Shown in pieces: positions 9,803-18,204 of a DNA stretch of 64,000 bases. The notes beneath the pieces are model-generated. The model worked only from the letters and a program-made list of their open reading frames with translations, was not told the origin of the DNA and searched no databases. The translations under genes were made by a program, and so were the position numbers. Position 1 is the first letter of the stretch. Every line of letters begins with the position of its first letter. The stretch covers positions 1,005,971 through 1,069,970 of the forward strand of contig NZ_KK211190.1 in the NCBI RefSeq assembly GCF_000620865.1. The letters are read 5' to 3'. This stretch comes from Exiguobacterium sibiricum 7-3 (GTDB lineage: Bacteria; Bacillota; Bacilli; Exiguobacteriales; Exiguobacteriaceae).

Positions 9803-10525
9803 TCAAGTGAGGGTGTACCCGCCATCGACGACCAATGTTTGTCCGTTGATGTAGCTCGCTTTATCGGATAATAAAAAGCAGACGACTTCTGCAATTTCAG
9901 ACGGTTGAGCTGCTTCACCACGTAAATGATGTTTCATCGCTAAATCAAACTTATCTTTTCCGCCATATAAAGAATGACTCAACTTCGTATCGACAGGACC
10001 GGGACAAATAGCATTAAAACGATATTTTCCGTGAAACCGAGCGGCATATGTTTTCGTAAGCGTAAGAAGAGCACTTTTGGAAGATGCATACGGCAAGAGC
10101 ATGGCAGGGAATTTGATATGACCGACGATCGCACTATTATTGACGATGGAAGCACCCCGGCTCAGCCGTTTGACAGCATGTTGAATGATCTGTTCCGGTG
10201 CATGATAATTGACTTGAAAGACTTCGGCTTGTTGTTCAGTCACACGCTCTGGTGCAACCGGCTTTCCAAAGGTTCCGGCATTGTTAAAGATGCCATCAAG
10301 TGTTGGGAATCGTTCTTTTGTGTCTTCGAAAAACCGATCAATATCTGAAGGCGCAGACAAGTCGACCGCAAAGAAGTGGATTCGTCCTTCACCGCGACTT
10401 TCCAAGTCTTTACCACGCTCCTCATTTCGTCCAAGCGCGAGGACGGTATGTCCTTCTTTTGCTAATTGTAAGGCGGTAGCTTCACCAATTCCACTTGTTG
10501 CACCAGTCACTAGATACGTTTTCAT
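9803..10525 (-). CDS. Short-chain dehydrogenase/reductase
   Basis: A 240-aa classical SDR with NAD(P)-binding TGATSGIG at residues 8-15, the NNAG motif near residue 86, catalytic Ser in NNSAIVG and the YASSK pair (Tyr/Lys) about 15 residues later, followed by the PGPV segment. GRN after strand 2 hints at NADP(H) preference. AAGGGA precedes the ATG. The substrate is unknown. It is inserted on the opposite strand between mecA and cls, so it is probably not part of their regulation. Confidence 0.85.
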   Translation of the reverse strand: MKTYLVTGATSGIGEATALQLAKEGHTVLALGRNEERGKDLESRGEGRIHFFAVDLSAPSDIDRFFEDTKERFPTLDGIFNNAGTFGKPVAPERVTEQQAEVFQVNYHAPEQIIQHAVKRLSRGASIVNNSAIVGHIKFPAMLLPYASSKSALLTLTKTYAARFHGKYRFNAICPGPVDTKLSHSLYGGKDKFDLAMKHHLRGEAAQPSEIAEVVCFLLSDKASYINGQTLVVDGGYTLT

Positions 10526-10586
10526 TTTGAATCGTCCCTTCTACATAAAAGTGTGTCATTCATAACAAATTACAGGAGGGGATACC

Positions 10587-12098
10587 ATGTTGCGGCGTGT
10601 CCAATTACTTATGACGCTACTATTGACAGTCAGTCTGATCGGGTTTCTTTCTTATTACTGGAGTGTGTACATGGTAGGATGGCTCTCCCTCGTCATCATT
10701 CTCGTCGTACTGAGTGTATTCGTCATCATCTTGCTTGAGAACCGGAACCCTGAGCGAACGCTTGTCTGGGCGCTCGTCATGATGGCACTCCCGGTCGTCG
10801 GTGTTTTCGTGTATTTCACCTTTGGTCAAAATTATAGACGAAAAAGAATGTTTCGTCTGAAAGCAATGCTCGATGAAGAGTCTTACATTAAATATCGTAC
10901 CCAGTTTGATCATGGGATACACAATCGGGTGTTCCAACATGAACGTTACACGAAAGTTGTTAAACTTATCGATTCTATCAGCCGCTTGCCGATTTCGTAT
11001 AATAGCCATACGAAAGTATTGACGAATGGACAGCAGAAATTTCCTTTGTTGTTAGCTGAGATCCGTCAAGCAGAACACCATATTCATTTGGAGTACTATA
11101 TCGTCCGGGATGACGGACTTGCGCTTGAATTGCAGGAAGCTTTGATTGAGCGTGCAGAAGCCGGGGTAGAGGTTCGTTTTTTGTATGATGCCGTCGGCTG
11201 TTTCTCAACGGACAAAGCCTACTTCAAAAAAATGGAGGCGGTCGGAATCGAAGTGCGTCCATTTTTCCCTGTCGTTCTGCCTTTCATCTCGAGTAAATCC
11301 AATTACCGCAATCATCGGAAAATCGTTGTCATTGACGGTACAGTTGCTTTCACGGGTGGAATCAATATTGGAGACGAGTATATGGGAAAAGATAAGATGT
11401 TTGGATTTTGGCGAGATACCCATCTGCTGGTCAGAGGAGAAGCAGTTTCGGAGTTGCAACTGATTTTCCTTCAGGACTGGTACTATATGACGGGAGAAAG
11501 GTTGTTTACACCGTATTACATGAAACCGCTTGAAGTCATGGAGGAGGCGACAGGGGGCGTCCAAATCATTGCGAGCGGACCGGATGAACCCCATGAAACA
11601 ATGAAGTCTTTATACTTTGGTTTAATCACGGAAGCCCGCAGTTCGGTTTATATCGCTTCTCCTTATTTAATTCCGGACGAAGACTTGATGACAGCTTTGA
11701 AGACCGCAGCCATGTCTGGTATTGATGTCCGAATCCTCTTGCCGAGTTTCCCGGACCATAAAGTTGTTTTTTATGCCAGTCGCTCTTATTTTGACGACTT
11801 ATTATTAGCAGGTGTAAAGATTTACGAATACAACAAAGGATTCATGCACTCAAAAGTCATTGTAGTCGATGATGCGATTGCGACAATCGGGACAGCGAAT
11901 ATGGACTTAAGAAGTTTCCATTTGAACTTTGAAGTAAATGCCTTTTTATACGGTACAAATTCCGTCCATGAATTGACACGTGATTTTTATGAAGATTTTT
12001 CAAATTCTTCACAGGTTGAACGCAGTGTATTTATTCAAAGGAGTTTTAGTCAACGTTTGATTGAATCAATTTCGCGGTTATTTTCACCGTTGCTCTAG
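10587..12098 (+). CDS. cls: Cardiolipin synthase
   Basis: Condenses two phosphatidylglycerols into cardiolipin and glycerol at the membrane. The 503-aa protein has N-terminal transmembrane helices (about residues 7-22, 29-50 and 60-80) and two phospholipase-D HKD motifs: H243-K245-D250 (HRKIVVID, followed by GGINIGDEY) and H421-K423-D428 (HSKVIVVDD, followed by GTANMDLRS). AGGAGGGG precedes the ATG. It is followed closely by coiA (15-bp gap), so it may be cotranscribed with coiA-pepF. Confidence 0.95.
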   Translation: MLRRVQLLMTLLLTVSLIGFLSYYWSVYMVGWLSLVIILVVLSVFVIILLENRNPERTLVWALVMMALPVVGVFVYFTFGQNYRRKRMFRLKAMLDEESYIKYRTQFDHGIHNRVFQHERYTKVVKLIDSISRLPISYNSHTKVLTNGQQKFPLLLAEIRQAEHHIHLEYYIVRDDGLALELQEALIERAEAGVEVRFLYDAVGCFSTDKAYFKKMEAVGIEVRPFFPVVLPFISSKSNYRNHRKIVVIDGTVAFTGGINIGDEYMGKDKMFGFWRDTHLLVRGEAVSELQLIFLQDWYYMTGERLFTPYYMKPLEVMEEATGGVQIIASGPDEPHETMKSLYFGLITEARSSVYIASPYLIPDEDLMTALKTAAMSGIDVRILLPSFPDHKVVFYASRSYFDDLLLAGVKIYEYNKGFMHSKVIVVDDAIATIGTANMDLRSFHLNFEVNAFLYGTNSVHELTRDFYEDFSNSSQVERSVFIQRSFSQRLIESISRLFSPLL

Positions 12099-12113
12099 TG
12101 AGGAGGGGGTAAG

Positions 12114-13181
12114 ATGTTTGAGGCGATGGATGAGCAAGGAAATCGAATCAACAGTCAGCTTGAGACCTTACAATCGTTAGCAGGCAAAATACTGTACTGT
12201 CCGTATTGCCAAACACGCCTTCGGATCCGACAAGGAAAAAAACGGCTTCATTTTGTTCACATGACGGCATGTACCGGTGAATCGTCAGAACATCAATTTT
12301 GGAAAAAGCGACTTGCTACCTATTTTGAAAATCTGCGATTCAAGGTTGAAATTGAGGCTGTACGGGGACGAAGACGATTTGATCTTTTAATATGGCCCGG
12401 AGAAATCGGGATTGAGATTCAGCGCTCGAAAATGAGCGCTGAAGAATGGCGACGGAGATGGTCGATCGATCAACAAGGTGGATACCAAGTGCGGTGGATT
12501 GGGTTTCATGAGTCGAACGGTCGGTTTCTTAAGCTCGATGGCTGGATGAAGCCGGCATTTATGAAGAATGGTTATATTGATTTAGTCGAGCAGGAACAAA
12601 TCATCCGCTACATGCATCCACTTCCGTTCGCACAACGTTTTGTAATCTGTCAACGCGTGTCCTTGTCAGTGGAACAATTTCTTTTCCCACGTCCGGTACC
12701 GCGACAATTCCTCGAACGACCATGGACGAAACTGATAAAACACTATCGGCTTCGTCCTTTCTTTTCTTCGTTGCCGCATCGTTATGTACGCTTTCCTCTT
12801 TATCAGTCCAATCTTTGCGTCTCTACACTTCCATCCTGGTGTTTTTTGCCCTTATCCCCGTTACTGTCCGTACCTGTCCATCCTTTTGAAATTCAAATAG
12901 CAGTTTACCTTCGTTTAAAAGGAAATTACTCCGTTCCTGATCTCCTTTCAATCCTCATAGAATGTTTGACACAGTCGAAGATTCCATATGAGCTATCTGA
13001 TTTATATGTTCTGATTGAAGAATGGATGGCGATGATCAATTTTCTTCACTACCACCTGTCTGAACTTTTTCAAAACCGTCCTGTTGATTTACCGACTCGC
13101 TTGGAAGAAGATCAAAAGTTAGCAGGAGCGCTTCGTTTGTTTGTCGAAAGGGAAACAGGTATAAATGAAGTAAAGGAGTGA
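12114..13181 (+). CDS. coiA: Competence protein CoiA
   Basis: Nuclease-like protein required for processing of DNA taken up in competence. The 355-aa product shows the N-terminal CPYC pair and HFVH region, then a restriction-endonuclease-like core with RRFDLLIW and IGIEIQRS (D...ExQ metal site, around residues 85-105). AGGAGGGGG precedes the ATG. The C-terminal two thirds are divergent, as usual in CoiA. It overlaps the in-frame leader region of pepF, and the gene order cls-coiA-pepF suggests an operon. Confidence 0.88.
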   Translation: MFEAMDEQGNRINSQLETLQSLAGKILYCPYCQTRLRIRQGKKRLHFVHMTACTGESSEHQFWKKRLATYFENLRFKVEIEAVRGRRRFDLLIWPGEIGIEIQRSKMSAEEWRRRWSIDQQGGYQVRWIGFHESNGRFLKLDGWMKPAFMKNGYIDLVEQEQIIRYMHPLPFAQRFVICQRVSLSVEQFLFPRPVPRQFLERPWTKLIKHYRLRPFFSSLPHRYVRFPLYQSNLCVSTLPSWCFLPLSPLLSVPVHPFEIQIAVYLRLKGNYSVPDLLSILIECLTQSKIPYELSDLYVLIEEWMAMINFLHYHLSELFQNRPVDLPTRLEEDQKLAGALRLFVERETGINEVKE

Positions 13182-13186
13182 TTCAA

Positions 13187-14989
13187 ATGGCAGAAGTATT
13201 AACACGAAAAGACGTTAAGAACGAAGAGACGTGGAATTTAGAATCTATTTATGAAACGAACGAAAAATGGGAAGAAGAATTTGAGTCAGTGAAAGCAATG
13301 CTTCCACTACTTGTCGAGTATAAAGGGCGTCTTGCACAGTCGGATGCAACTTTATTTGAAGGACTTCAACTTCGTGACGAAATCTCAAGACGGCTGCATA
13401 AGCTCTATACATATGCACATATGCGTTACGATGAGAATACAGCGGATAGTTTTTATCAGGCGATGAATGACCGTGCCCGGACGCTGGCTTCGCAAATTGG
13501 TGCGACATTAGCATTCATGACACCTGAGCTGTTAGAAGTTCCAGAAGAGACGATCGCTTCTTACTTGGATCAGAATCCAGATTTAGCGCTTTACCGTCAC
13601 GCGTTTGACGAGTTGAACCGTGAACGGGAACACGTCTTGTCAGAAGCGGAAGAAGCGATTCTCGCAAAAGCGGGAGAAGTCCTCGGACAATCGGGAACGA
13701 CGTTTGGCATGCTGAATAATGCGGATATGAAATTCCCTAAAATCAAAGGGGAGGACGGAGAAGAGGCAGAACTGACGCACGGACGTTTTATCACGTTCAT
13801 GGAGTCAAAAGACCGTTCTGTTCGAGAGGCAGCGTTTAAAGCGATGTACGGGACGTATAGCCAGTATACGAACACATTAGCCTCCACTTTAGCCGGTTCG
13901 GTCAAAAAAGATAACTTCTATGCCGAGGTCCGGAAGTTCAAAACTGCCCGCGAATCAGCGTTACACGGAAACACGATTCCGGAACAAGTATATGACGGAT
14001 TGATTGAAGCGGTTCACGAACACCTTCCGTTGTTACACCGTTATGTTGCTTTACGTAAACGGATTTTAGGCGTCGATGAACTGCATATGTATGATATGTA
14101 TACACCGCTCGTCAGTGAAGTCGAAATGAAGGTAACATACGAAGAAGCCAAACAATTGATGGTAGATGGATTAGCTCCACTAGGATCTGAATATAAACAT
14201 ATTCTCGAAGAAGGTCTTGCGGAACGCTGGGTTGATGTCCGTGAAACACGTGGTAAGCGGAGTGGTGCCTATTCGTCAGGCGCATACGATACACAGCCGT
14301 TCATCTTGATGAACTGGCAGGATAACGTCAACAATCTGTTTACGTTAGCGCACGAGTTTGGTCACTCAGTACACAGCTACTATACACGTCAGAATCAACC
14401 ATATGCCTATGGTGATTATTCGATCTTCGTTGCTGAGGTAGCGTCGACGACAAACGAAGCACTCCTAAATGATTATTTATTGAAACGTGTGACAGATAAA
14501 AACGAGAAACTGTATCTACTGAACAACCAATTGGAAACATTCCGTGGAACGTTATTCCGCCAGACGATGTTTGCAGAGTTCGAACACCAAATTCATGAAG
14601 CGGCACGTCTTGGACAAGCTCTGACACCTGAATTCTTAACTAAGACGTATTATGCCCTAAATGAAACGTATTTTGGTGAGGGTATCGTGTTAGATGAAGA
14701 AATCGGTTTAGAATGGGCACGAATTCCACACTTTTATTACAACTACTATGTCTATCAGTATGCGACAGGTATTTCTGCAGCAGCAGCACTGACTTCGCAA
14801 ATCTTAGAAGAAGGGGAGCCGGCGGTCGAGCGATATATCAATAACTTCCTCAAAGCAGGATCAAGTGATTATCCAATCGAAGTCCTCAAGGCGGCCGGCG
14901 TCGATATGACGACGAAAGCTCCAGTTGAAGCAGCCCTTCGTCAATTCGAACGGGTACTCGATGAATTTGAAGCACTACTCGGAGAATGA
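13187..14989 (+). CDS. pepF: Oligoendopeptidase F
   Basis: A cytosolic M3B zinc metallopeptidase that cleaves short peptides, for instance those imported by Opp. The 600-aa protein carries the zinc motif HEFGH at residues 389-393 with the downstream glutamate in the EVASTTNEALL segment. The ATG at 13187 follows AAAGGAG with an 8-nt gap; a GTG nine bases earlier overlaps the ribosome site and is rejected. It is the last gene of the cls-coiA-pepF run. Confidence 0.95.
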   Translation: MAEVLTRKDVKNEETWNLESIYETNEKWEEEFESVKAMLPLLVEYKGRLAQSDATLFEGLQLRDEISRRLHKLYTYAHMRYDENTADSFYQAMNDRARTLASQIGATLAFMTPELLEVPEETIASYLDQNPDLALYRHAFDELNREREHVLSEAEEAILAKAGEVLGQSGTTFGMLNNADMKFPKIKGEDGEEAELTHGRFITFMESKDRSVREAAFKAMYGTYSQYTNTLASTLAGSVKKDNFYAEVRKFKTARESALHGNTIPEQVYDGLIEAVHEHLPLLHRYVALRKRILGVDELHMYDMYTPLVSEVEMKVTYEEAKQLMVDGLAPLGSEYKHILEEGLAERWVDVRETRGKRSGAYSSGAYDTQPFILMNWQDNVNNLFTLAHEFGHSVHSYYTRQNQPYAYGDYSIFVAEVASTTNEALLNDYLLKRVTDKNEKLYLLNNQLETFRGTLFRQTMFAEFEHQIHEAARLGQALTPEFLTKTYYALNETYFGEGIVLDEEIGLEWARIPHFYYNYYVYQYATGISAAAALTSQILEEGEPAVERYINNFLKAGSSDYPIEVLKAAGVDMTTKAPVEAALRQFERVLDEFEALLGE

Positions 14990-14993
14990 CAAT

Positions 14994-15046
14994 TTTGTGA
15001 AAACATGAACAAAGAACTTTCGGGGAGAAGGATATTCGTTTATACT
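14994..15046 (+). promoter_or_regulatory. Promoter region of roxS with ResD-like box
   Basis: TATACT (15041-15046) is a good -10; the -35 region is poor, which suits an activator-dependent promoter. TTTGTGAAA (14994-15002) matches the reported ResD motif TTTGTGAAT at 8 of 9 positions. In B. subtilis roxS is activated by ResD. Confidence 0.55.
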
Positions 15047-15050
15047 AAAC

Positions 15051-15068
15051 ATGTGAAGCGAATCACAT
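15051..15068 (+). promoter_or_regulatory. Rex-like operator overlapping the roxS start
   Basis: ATGTGAAGCGAATCACAT is an inverted repeat (ATGTGA / TCACAT) of the TGTGA-N6-TCACA class, close to the Rex consensus TTGTGAANNNNTTCACAA. It covers the predicted transcription start, a repressor position. Rex repression of RoxS is established in B. subtilis. An Fnr-type CRP-family regulator is the alternative. Confidence 0.65.
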
Positions 15069-15156
15069 TCCCCTGATGATTCTCTTTTCCCCCATCCAAT
15101 TTTAAAAGAACGACAAAGAAGCAGCTTCCGCGATTGACGTGGAAGCTGCTTCTTTG
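15053..15156 (+). ncRNA. roxS: Small regulatory RNA RoxS (RsaE)
   Basis: A roughly 100-nt transcript is predicted between convergent pepF and yjbH, the neighbourhood where RoxS/RsaE is found in Bacillus and Staphylococcus. The 5' end GAAGCGAATCACAT resembles the RsaE start GAAATTAATCACAT. Two single-stranded C-rich blocks follow (TTCCCCTG near 15068-15075 and TTTTCCCCCATCC near 15084-15096), as in RsaE, where they pair with Shine-Dalgarno sites. A 12-bp hairpin ends the RNA. In relatives it remodels NAD- and TCA-related gene expression in response to NO and redox state. The ends are inferred from promoter and hairpin positions. Confidence 0.82.
15113..15156. terminator. Terminator hairpin of roxS, shared with yjbH
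   Basis: GAAGCAGCTTCC / GGAAGCTGCTTC 12-bp stem; the T tract on the plus side is short (TTTGAGTT), and the A-rich left flank gives Ts on the minus strand. Confidence 0.8.
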
Positions 15157-15158
15157 AG

Positions 15159-15950
15159 TTAAGCATGGGCAGAGTCTTTTAAGTGACGCCATACTTTACC
15201 GTCACAATACGTGAGTGAAACGCATTTTTGTTGAAGCATTAACTTTTTCAATTCATGCTCAATCTGTGCTTCCGATGCATCATAGATAAATGCGATTTCA
15301 GAAGTGGTTGCTGTGTCATACCGTCTCAAGAACTGTTCGAGGGGAGGCTTTGCCTGCTTCTCGAAAGGTTGTTCTAACAACTCGTTTAGAATCGATACAT
15401 AAACCAAGTATTCGTAATGGCCTTCCGCCTTGATTGCTTCCTCATCTCCAACAAAAGCAAGCGTTGGCAGAATACGTACGTCCCAATCGGTCACCAGTTC
15501 AGTCTCTTTTTCGAGCATCAATTGAATGGTATCTGATTCGATATCACGATGGAATTCTGCTAAATCAAGACCAAATTCCGTTAGTGCTTCTGCTAGGCGC
15601 ATTAAAGAGGAACGCGAATAAGCGCTTTTTCCTTCGACATTATGCAACATCCGTAAACGACGCATGAATCGCATACCAAACGTTTTACCTTGCAATTCAA
15701 TGGCTTTTAGAATCAGCAATGGTGACATATCACACGCAGATCGCGAAGGTGCGCAAGGAATGGTTGCAATCGTCCGGAGACGGAATAGATGACCGTATTC
15801 TAATTCTAACTTCTTGAGAACGGGAATCAACCGTAAACCATCCGTTTGTGTGACGTCTAGAAAATGATAGATTTCCAGAGGTTTCGTCGGTTGCTGAATT
15901 GATGGTTCGTCCAATGAACAATATGAGCCGTTGCATTGTTCGTGTTCCAT
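15159..15950 (-). CDS. spxH: ClpXP adaptor YjbH/SpxH, lacking the thioredoxin CxxC
   Basis: A DsbA-fold adaptor that presents Spx to ClpXP. The 263-aa protein aligns by eye over KPLEIYHFLDV...LKKLELEYGHLFRLR with B. subtilis YjbH. However, where YjbH has DPLCPECW this protein reads DVTQTDGL, so both active-site cysteines are gone. The N-terminal EQCNGSYC keeps two cysteines, which may take the place of the His-rich zinc-binding N-terminus. The context (spx and mecA nearby, roxS and yjbK adjacent) supports the assignment. Redox function is doubtful, whereas adaptor function does not need the CxxC in some species. Confidence 0.85.
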   Translation of the reverse strand: MEHEQCNGSYCSLDEPSIQQPTKPLEIYHFLDVTQTDGLRLIPVLKKLELEYGHLFRLRTIATIPCAPSRSACDMSPLLILKAIELQGKTFGMRFMRRLRMLHNVEGKSAYSRSSLMRLAEALTEFGLDLAEFHRDIESDTIQLMLEKETELVTDWDVRILPTLAFVGDEEAIKAEGHYEYLVYVSILNELLEQPFEKQAKPPLEQFLRRYDTATTSEIAFIYDASEAQIEHELKKLMLQQKCVSLTYCDGKVWRHLKDSAHA

Positions 15951-15993
15951 CCGTTCACCCCTTTTCTTTTATTATCGTTACCCTATTTTAGCA

Positions 15994-16025
15994 ACGAAAA
16001 AAAAGAAAGAGCAAAGGTTTTGCTT
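15994..16025 (-). terminator. Probable terminator of yjbK
   Basis: On the minus strand AGCAAA / TTTGCT makes a 6-bp stem followed by TCTTTC and eight Ts. Confidence 0.55.
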
Positions 16026-16041
16026 GTACATTTCTACACGA

Positions 16042-16617
16042 TTAACGTGTAAGCGCTTTACGGTCCATAAAACGGACGATTTTATTTTTTGTTTCGCGAA
16101 CAGGAATGTCGTTTGTTTGCAACAATTCTTCAAACGAAAGTTTACCGGTCGCATAGTCTGTCACTTCAAATTCAAGTTCATAATCCGTTGTCCCTAAATA
16201 AGTGCTTTGATCTAACACCAACAATCCACTTTCCAATTGTTTTTCGAAGCGCTCTGTTTCAAGACGACCTAAATGTTCTAGTGAAGTTGTTAGATGAAAT
16301 TTTTCCAATTGTTGATTCATTTCAGCTGAGTGAATCAGACCGTATTGAAATAAATCTTCCGCCTCTTGTTCAGACAAAGATACATGTGTTTCAAGTAACC
16401 CGTCGTCTTGCGGTTCTTTCAACGTCAAAACCAAACCAGTCTTCTTTTCACGAATACGCAGGGCAGCACCGTGGCTACGCAGTTCAAACGTGGGGGTATC
16501 GAAATAGTCATTTGCTTGCCAAACAGAAGACCCGGATGTATTGTACCGTTTCATCAATTTCGTGTATTCAGATTCGTTTAACAGGTTTTTAAATTCAATT
16601 TCCATTTCTTGTCTCAT
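16042..16617 (-). CDS. yjbK: CYTH-domain protein YjbK
   Basis: A 191-aa CYTH (adenylate cyclase/thiamine triphosphatase-like) protein. The diagnostic ExExK motif is EIEFK at about residues 6-10, with downstream charged strands RIREK, LTLKEP and ELEFEV lining the tunnel that binds triphosphates and metal ions. The start MRQEM is chosen because AAAGGTG lies 9 nt upstream. The physiological substrate in Bacilli is uncertain; triphosphate hydrolysis is the family activity. Divergent from relQ as in B. subtilis. Confidence 0.88.
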   Translation of the reverse strand: MRQEMEIEFKNLLNESEYTKLMKRYNTSGSSVWQANDYFDTPTFELRSHGAALRIREKKTGLVLTLKEPQDDGLLETHVSLSEQEAEDLFQYGLIHSAEMNQQLEKFHLTTSLEHLGRLETERFEKQLESGLLVLDQSTYLGTTDYELEFEVTDYATGKLSFEELLQTNDIPVRETKNKIVRFMDRKALTR

Positions 16618-16722
16618 TCCCGACCACACCTTTCTAGTTGAATGCTTGAAAATATGATACCATGAATGGTGTAGTGGAACGAATCGAACTAACAATTTAG
16701 ACTAAAAGTGGTGACAATAACG

Positions 16723-17373
16723 ATGACAAAAGAAAATTGGGACTTATTTCTCGCACCGTATCAAATCGCAGTGGATGAATTAAAAGTAAAATTAAAAGCC
16801 ATTCGAAAACAATTTCAACAACGTGGGGAACATTCACCGATTGAATTTGTCACAGGACGTGTCAAACCTGTAAAAAGTATCTTACAGAAGGCTGAACGAA
16901 AATCGATTGATATCGAGTTATTGGAGCAGGACATGCAGGACATAGCAGGTCTTCGAATCATGTGCCAATTCGTGGATGACATCATCCATGTATTAGAACT
17001 GTTACGTTCACGGGGAGACTTTAAGATTGTAGAGGAACGCAACTATATTACACAAAAGAAGGAGAGTGGATATCGTTCGTACCATATCATCATTGCGTAT
17101 CCTGTCCAAACGATTGAAGGCGAAATTCCGACACTCGTCGAGATTCAAATTCGGACACTCGCAATGAACTTTTGGGCGACGATTGAACACTCTTTGAATT
17201 ATAAATACCAGGGGAATATTCCGGAAGAGACGCGGGAACGCTTGCGACGTGCGGCTGAAGCAGCGTTTCTGCTGGATGCGGAGATGAGTCAACTGAAAGT
17301 CGAGATACAAGATGCTCAAGTCGTTTTACATGAACGAGAGGCGACCGAAGCAAAGAATCGAACAAAAGAGTAG
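16723..17373 (+). CDS. relQ: Small alarmone synthetase RelQ (YjbM)
   Basis: A single-domain (p)ppGpp synthetase, 216 aa, without hydrolase or regulatory domains. Key features are GRVKPVKSI, the QDIAGLRIMC metal/ATP region, ESGYRSYH (the G-loop Tyr that stacks on guanine) and EIQIRTLAMNFWATIEHSLNYKY. The ATG at 16723 gives MTKENWDLFLAPY, which matches known starts; a GTG 15 bases earlier falls in the ribosome-site region. The next genes, nadK and the pseudouridine synthase, follow closely and probably form one operon. Confidence 0.95.
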   Translation: MTKENWDLFLAPYQIAVDELKVKLKAIRKQFQQRGEHSPIEFVTGRVKPVKSILQKAERKSIDIELLEQDMQDIAGLRIMCQFVDDIIHVLELLRSRGDFKIVEERNYITQKKESGYRSYHIIIAYPVQTIEGEIPTLVEIQIRTLAMNFWATIEHSLNYKYQGNIPEETRERLRRAAEAAFLLDAEMSQLKVEIQDAQVVLHEREATEAKNRTKE

Positions 17374-17383
17374 GAGGATGACG

Positions 17384-18187
17384 ATGCGTTTTGCGGTTAC
17401 GGCGCGGGGCGATGAACGTTCCCATATGCTGAAGGAACAAGTAGAACAGGCGTTGATCGAACGAGGAAGTCATCGAGACGTCGTTACTCCTGAAATCGTG
17501 ATTTCAATCGGCGGGGACGGTACGATGTTGCAAGCCTTCCATTCTTATTTGGATCAGGTCGAGGAAATCACGCTGGTCGGGATTCACACCGGACACCTGG
17601 GCTTTTATGCCGACTGGAGACCGGAAGAAATGGAAGAATTGATTCAACATATCGCGGACGACAACATAGCGACCGTTGAATATCCGCTGCTTGAATTATC
17701 AATTGATTATGCAGACGGATCGACGAATAAACTATTGGCATTAAACGAATGTACGATTAAAAGCTTTAATCAGACGCTCGTCTGTGACCTGTCGATCCGC
17801 GGAGAGTATTTTGAAACGTTTCGGGGAGATGGTCTGTGTATTTCAACTCCATCCGGCTCAACAGCGTATAACAAAGCCTTGGGTGGGGCAATCGTTCATC
17901 CGGCGCTCGAAGCGATTCAGATTACGGAAATGGCTTCAATCAATAATCGCGTGTATCGGACGATTGGTTCCCCAATGTTATTGCCGAAGCACCACGATGT
18001 CGAGATTCGACCGGTCAATCCGATTGATTTTCAATTAACATACGATCATTATGCATCGATTGTGCATCAAAATGTTAAATCGATTCGCTGTCGTGTGTCT
18101 GATAAAAAAGTCAAATTCGCTCGATTCCGCTCTTTCCCGTTTTGGCAACGAGTCCGAGAATCGTTTTTAGCAGAAGAAAGAAGTTAA
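17384..18187 (+). CDS. ppnK: NAD kinase
   Basis: Phosphorylates NAD to NADP in the cytosol. The 267-aa protein shows GGDGT at residues 43-47, the conserved NE segment (LALNECTIK) and the SGSTAYNKALGGAIVHP stretch of the NADK family. AGGAGG is 6 nt before the chosen ATG; the reading frame extends upstream into relQ but without a start signal. NAD kinase mRNA is a known RoxS target in B. subtilis (ppnKB), which makes the nearby roxS locus interesting. Confidence 0.95.
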   Translation: MRFAVTARGDERSHMLKEQVEQALIERGSHRDVVTPEIVISIGGDGTMLQAFHSYLDQVEEITLVGIHTGHLGFYADWRPEEMEELIQHIADDNIATVEYPLLELSIDYADGSTNKLLALNECTIKSFNQTLVCDLSIRGEYFETFRGDGLCISTPSGSTAYNKALGGAIVHPALEAIQITEMASINNRVYRTIGSPMLLPKHHDVEIRPVNPIDFQLTYDHYASIVHQNVKSIRCRVSDKKVKFARFRSFPFWQRVRESFLAEERS

Positions 18188-18204
18188 TTAAAAGAGGTAA
18201 CGTG

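Noticed and set aside
16046-16059. TGTAAGCGCTTTAC resembles a CcpA cre site
   Set aside because: Lies in the last codons of yjbK, far from any promoter, and misses the final CA of the consensus; probably chance.
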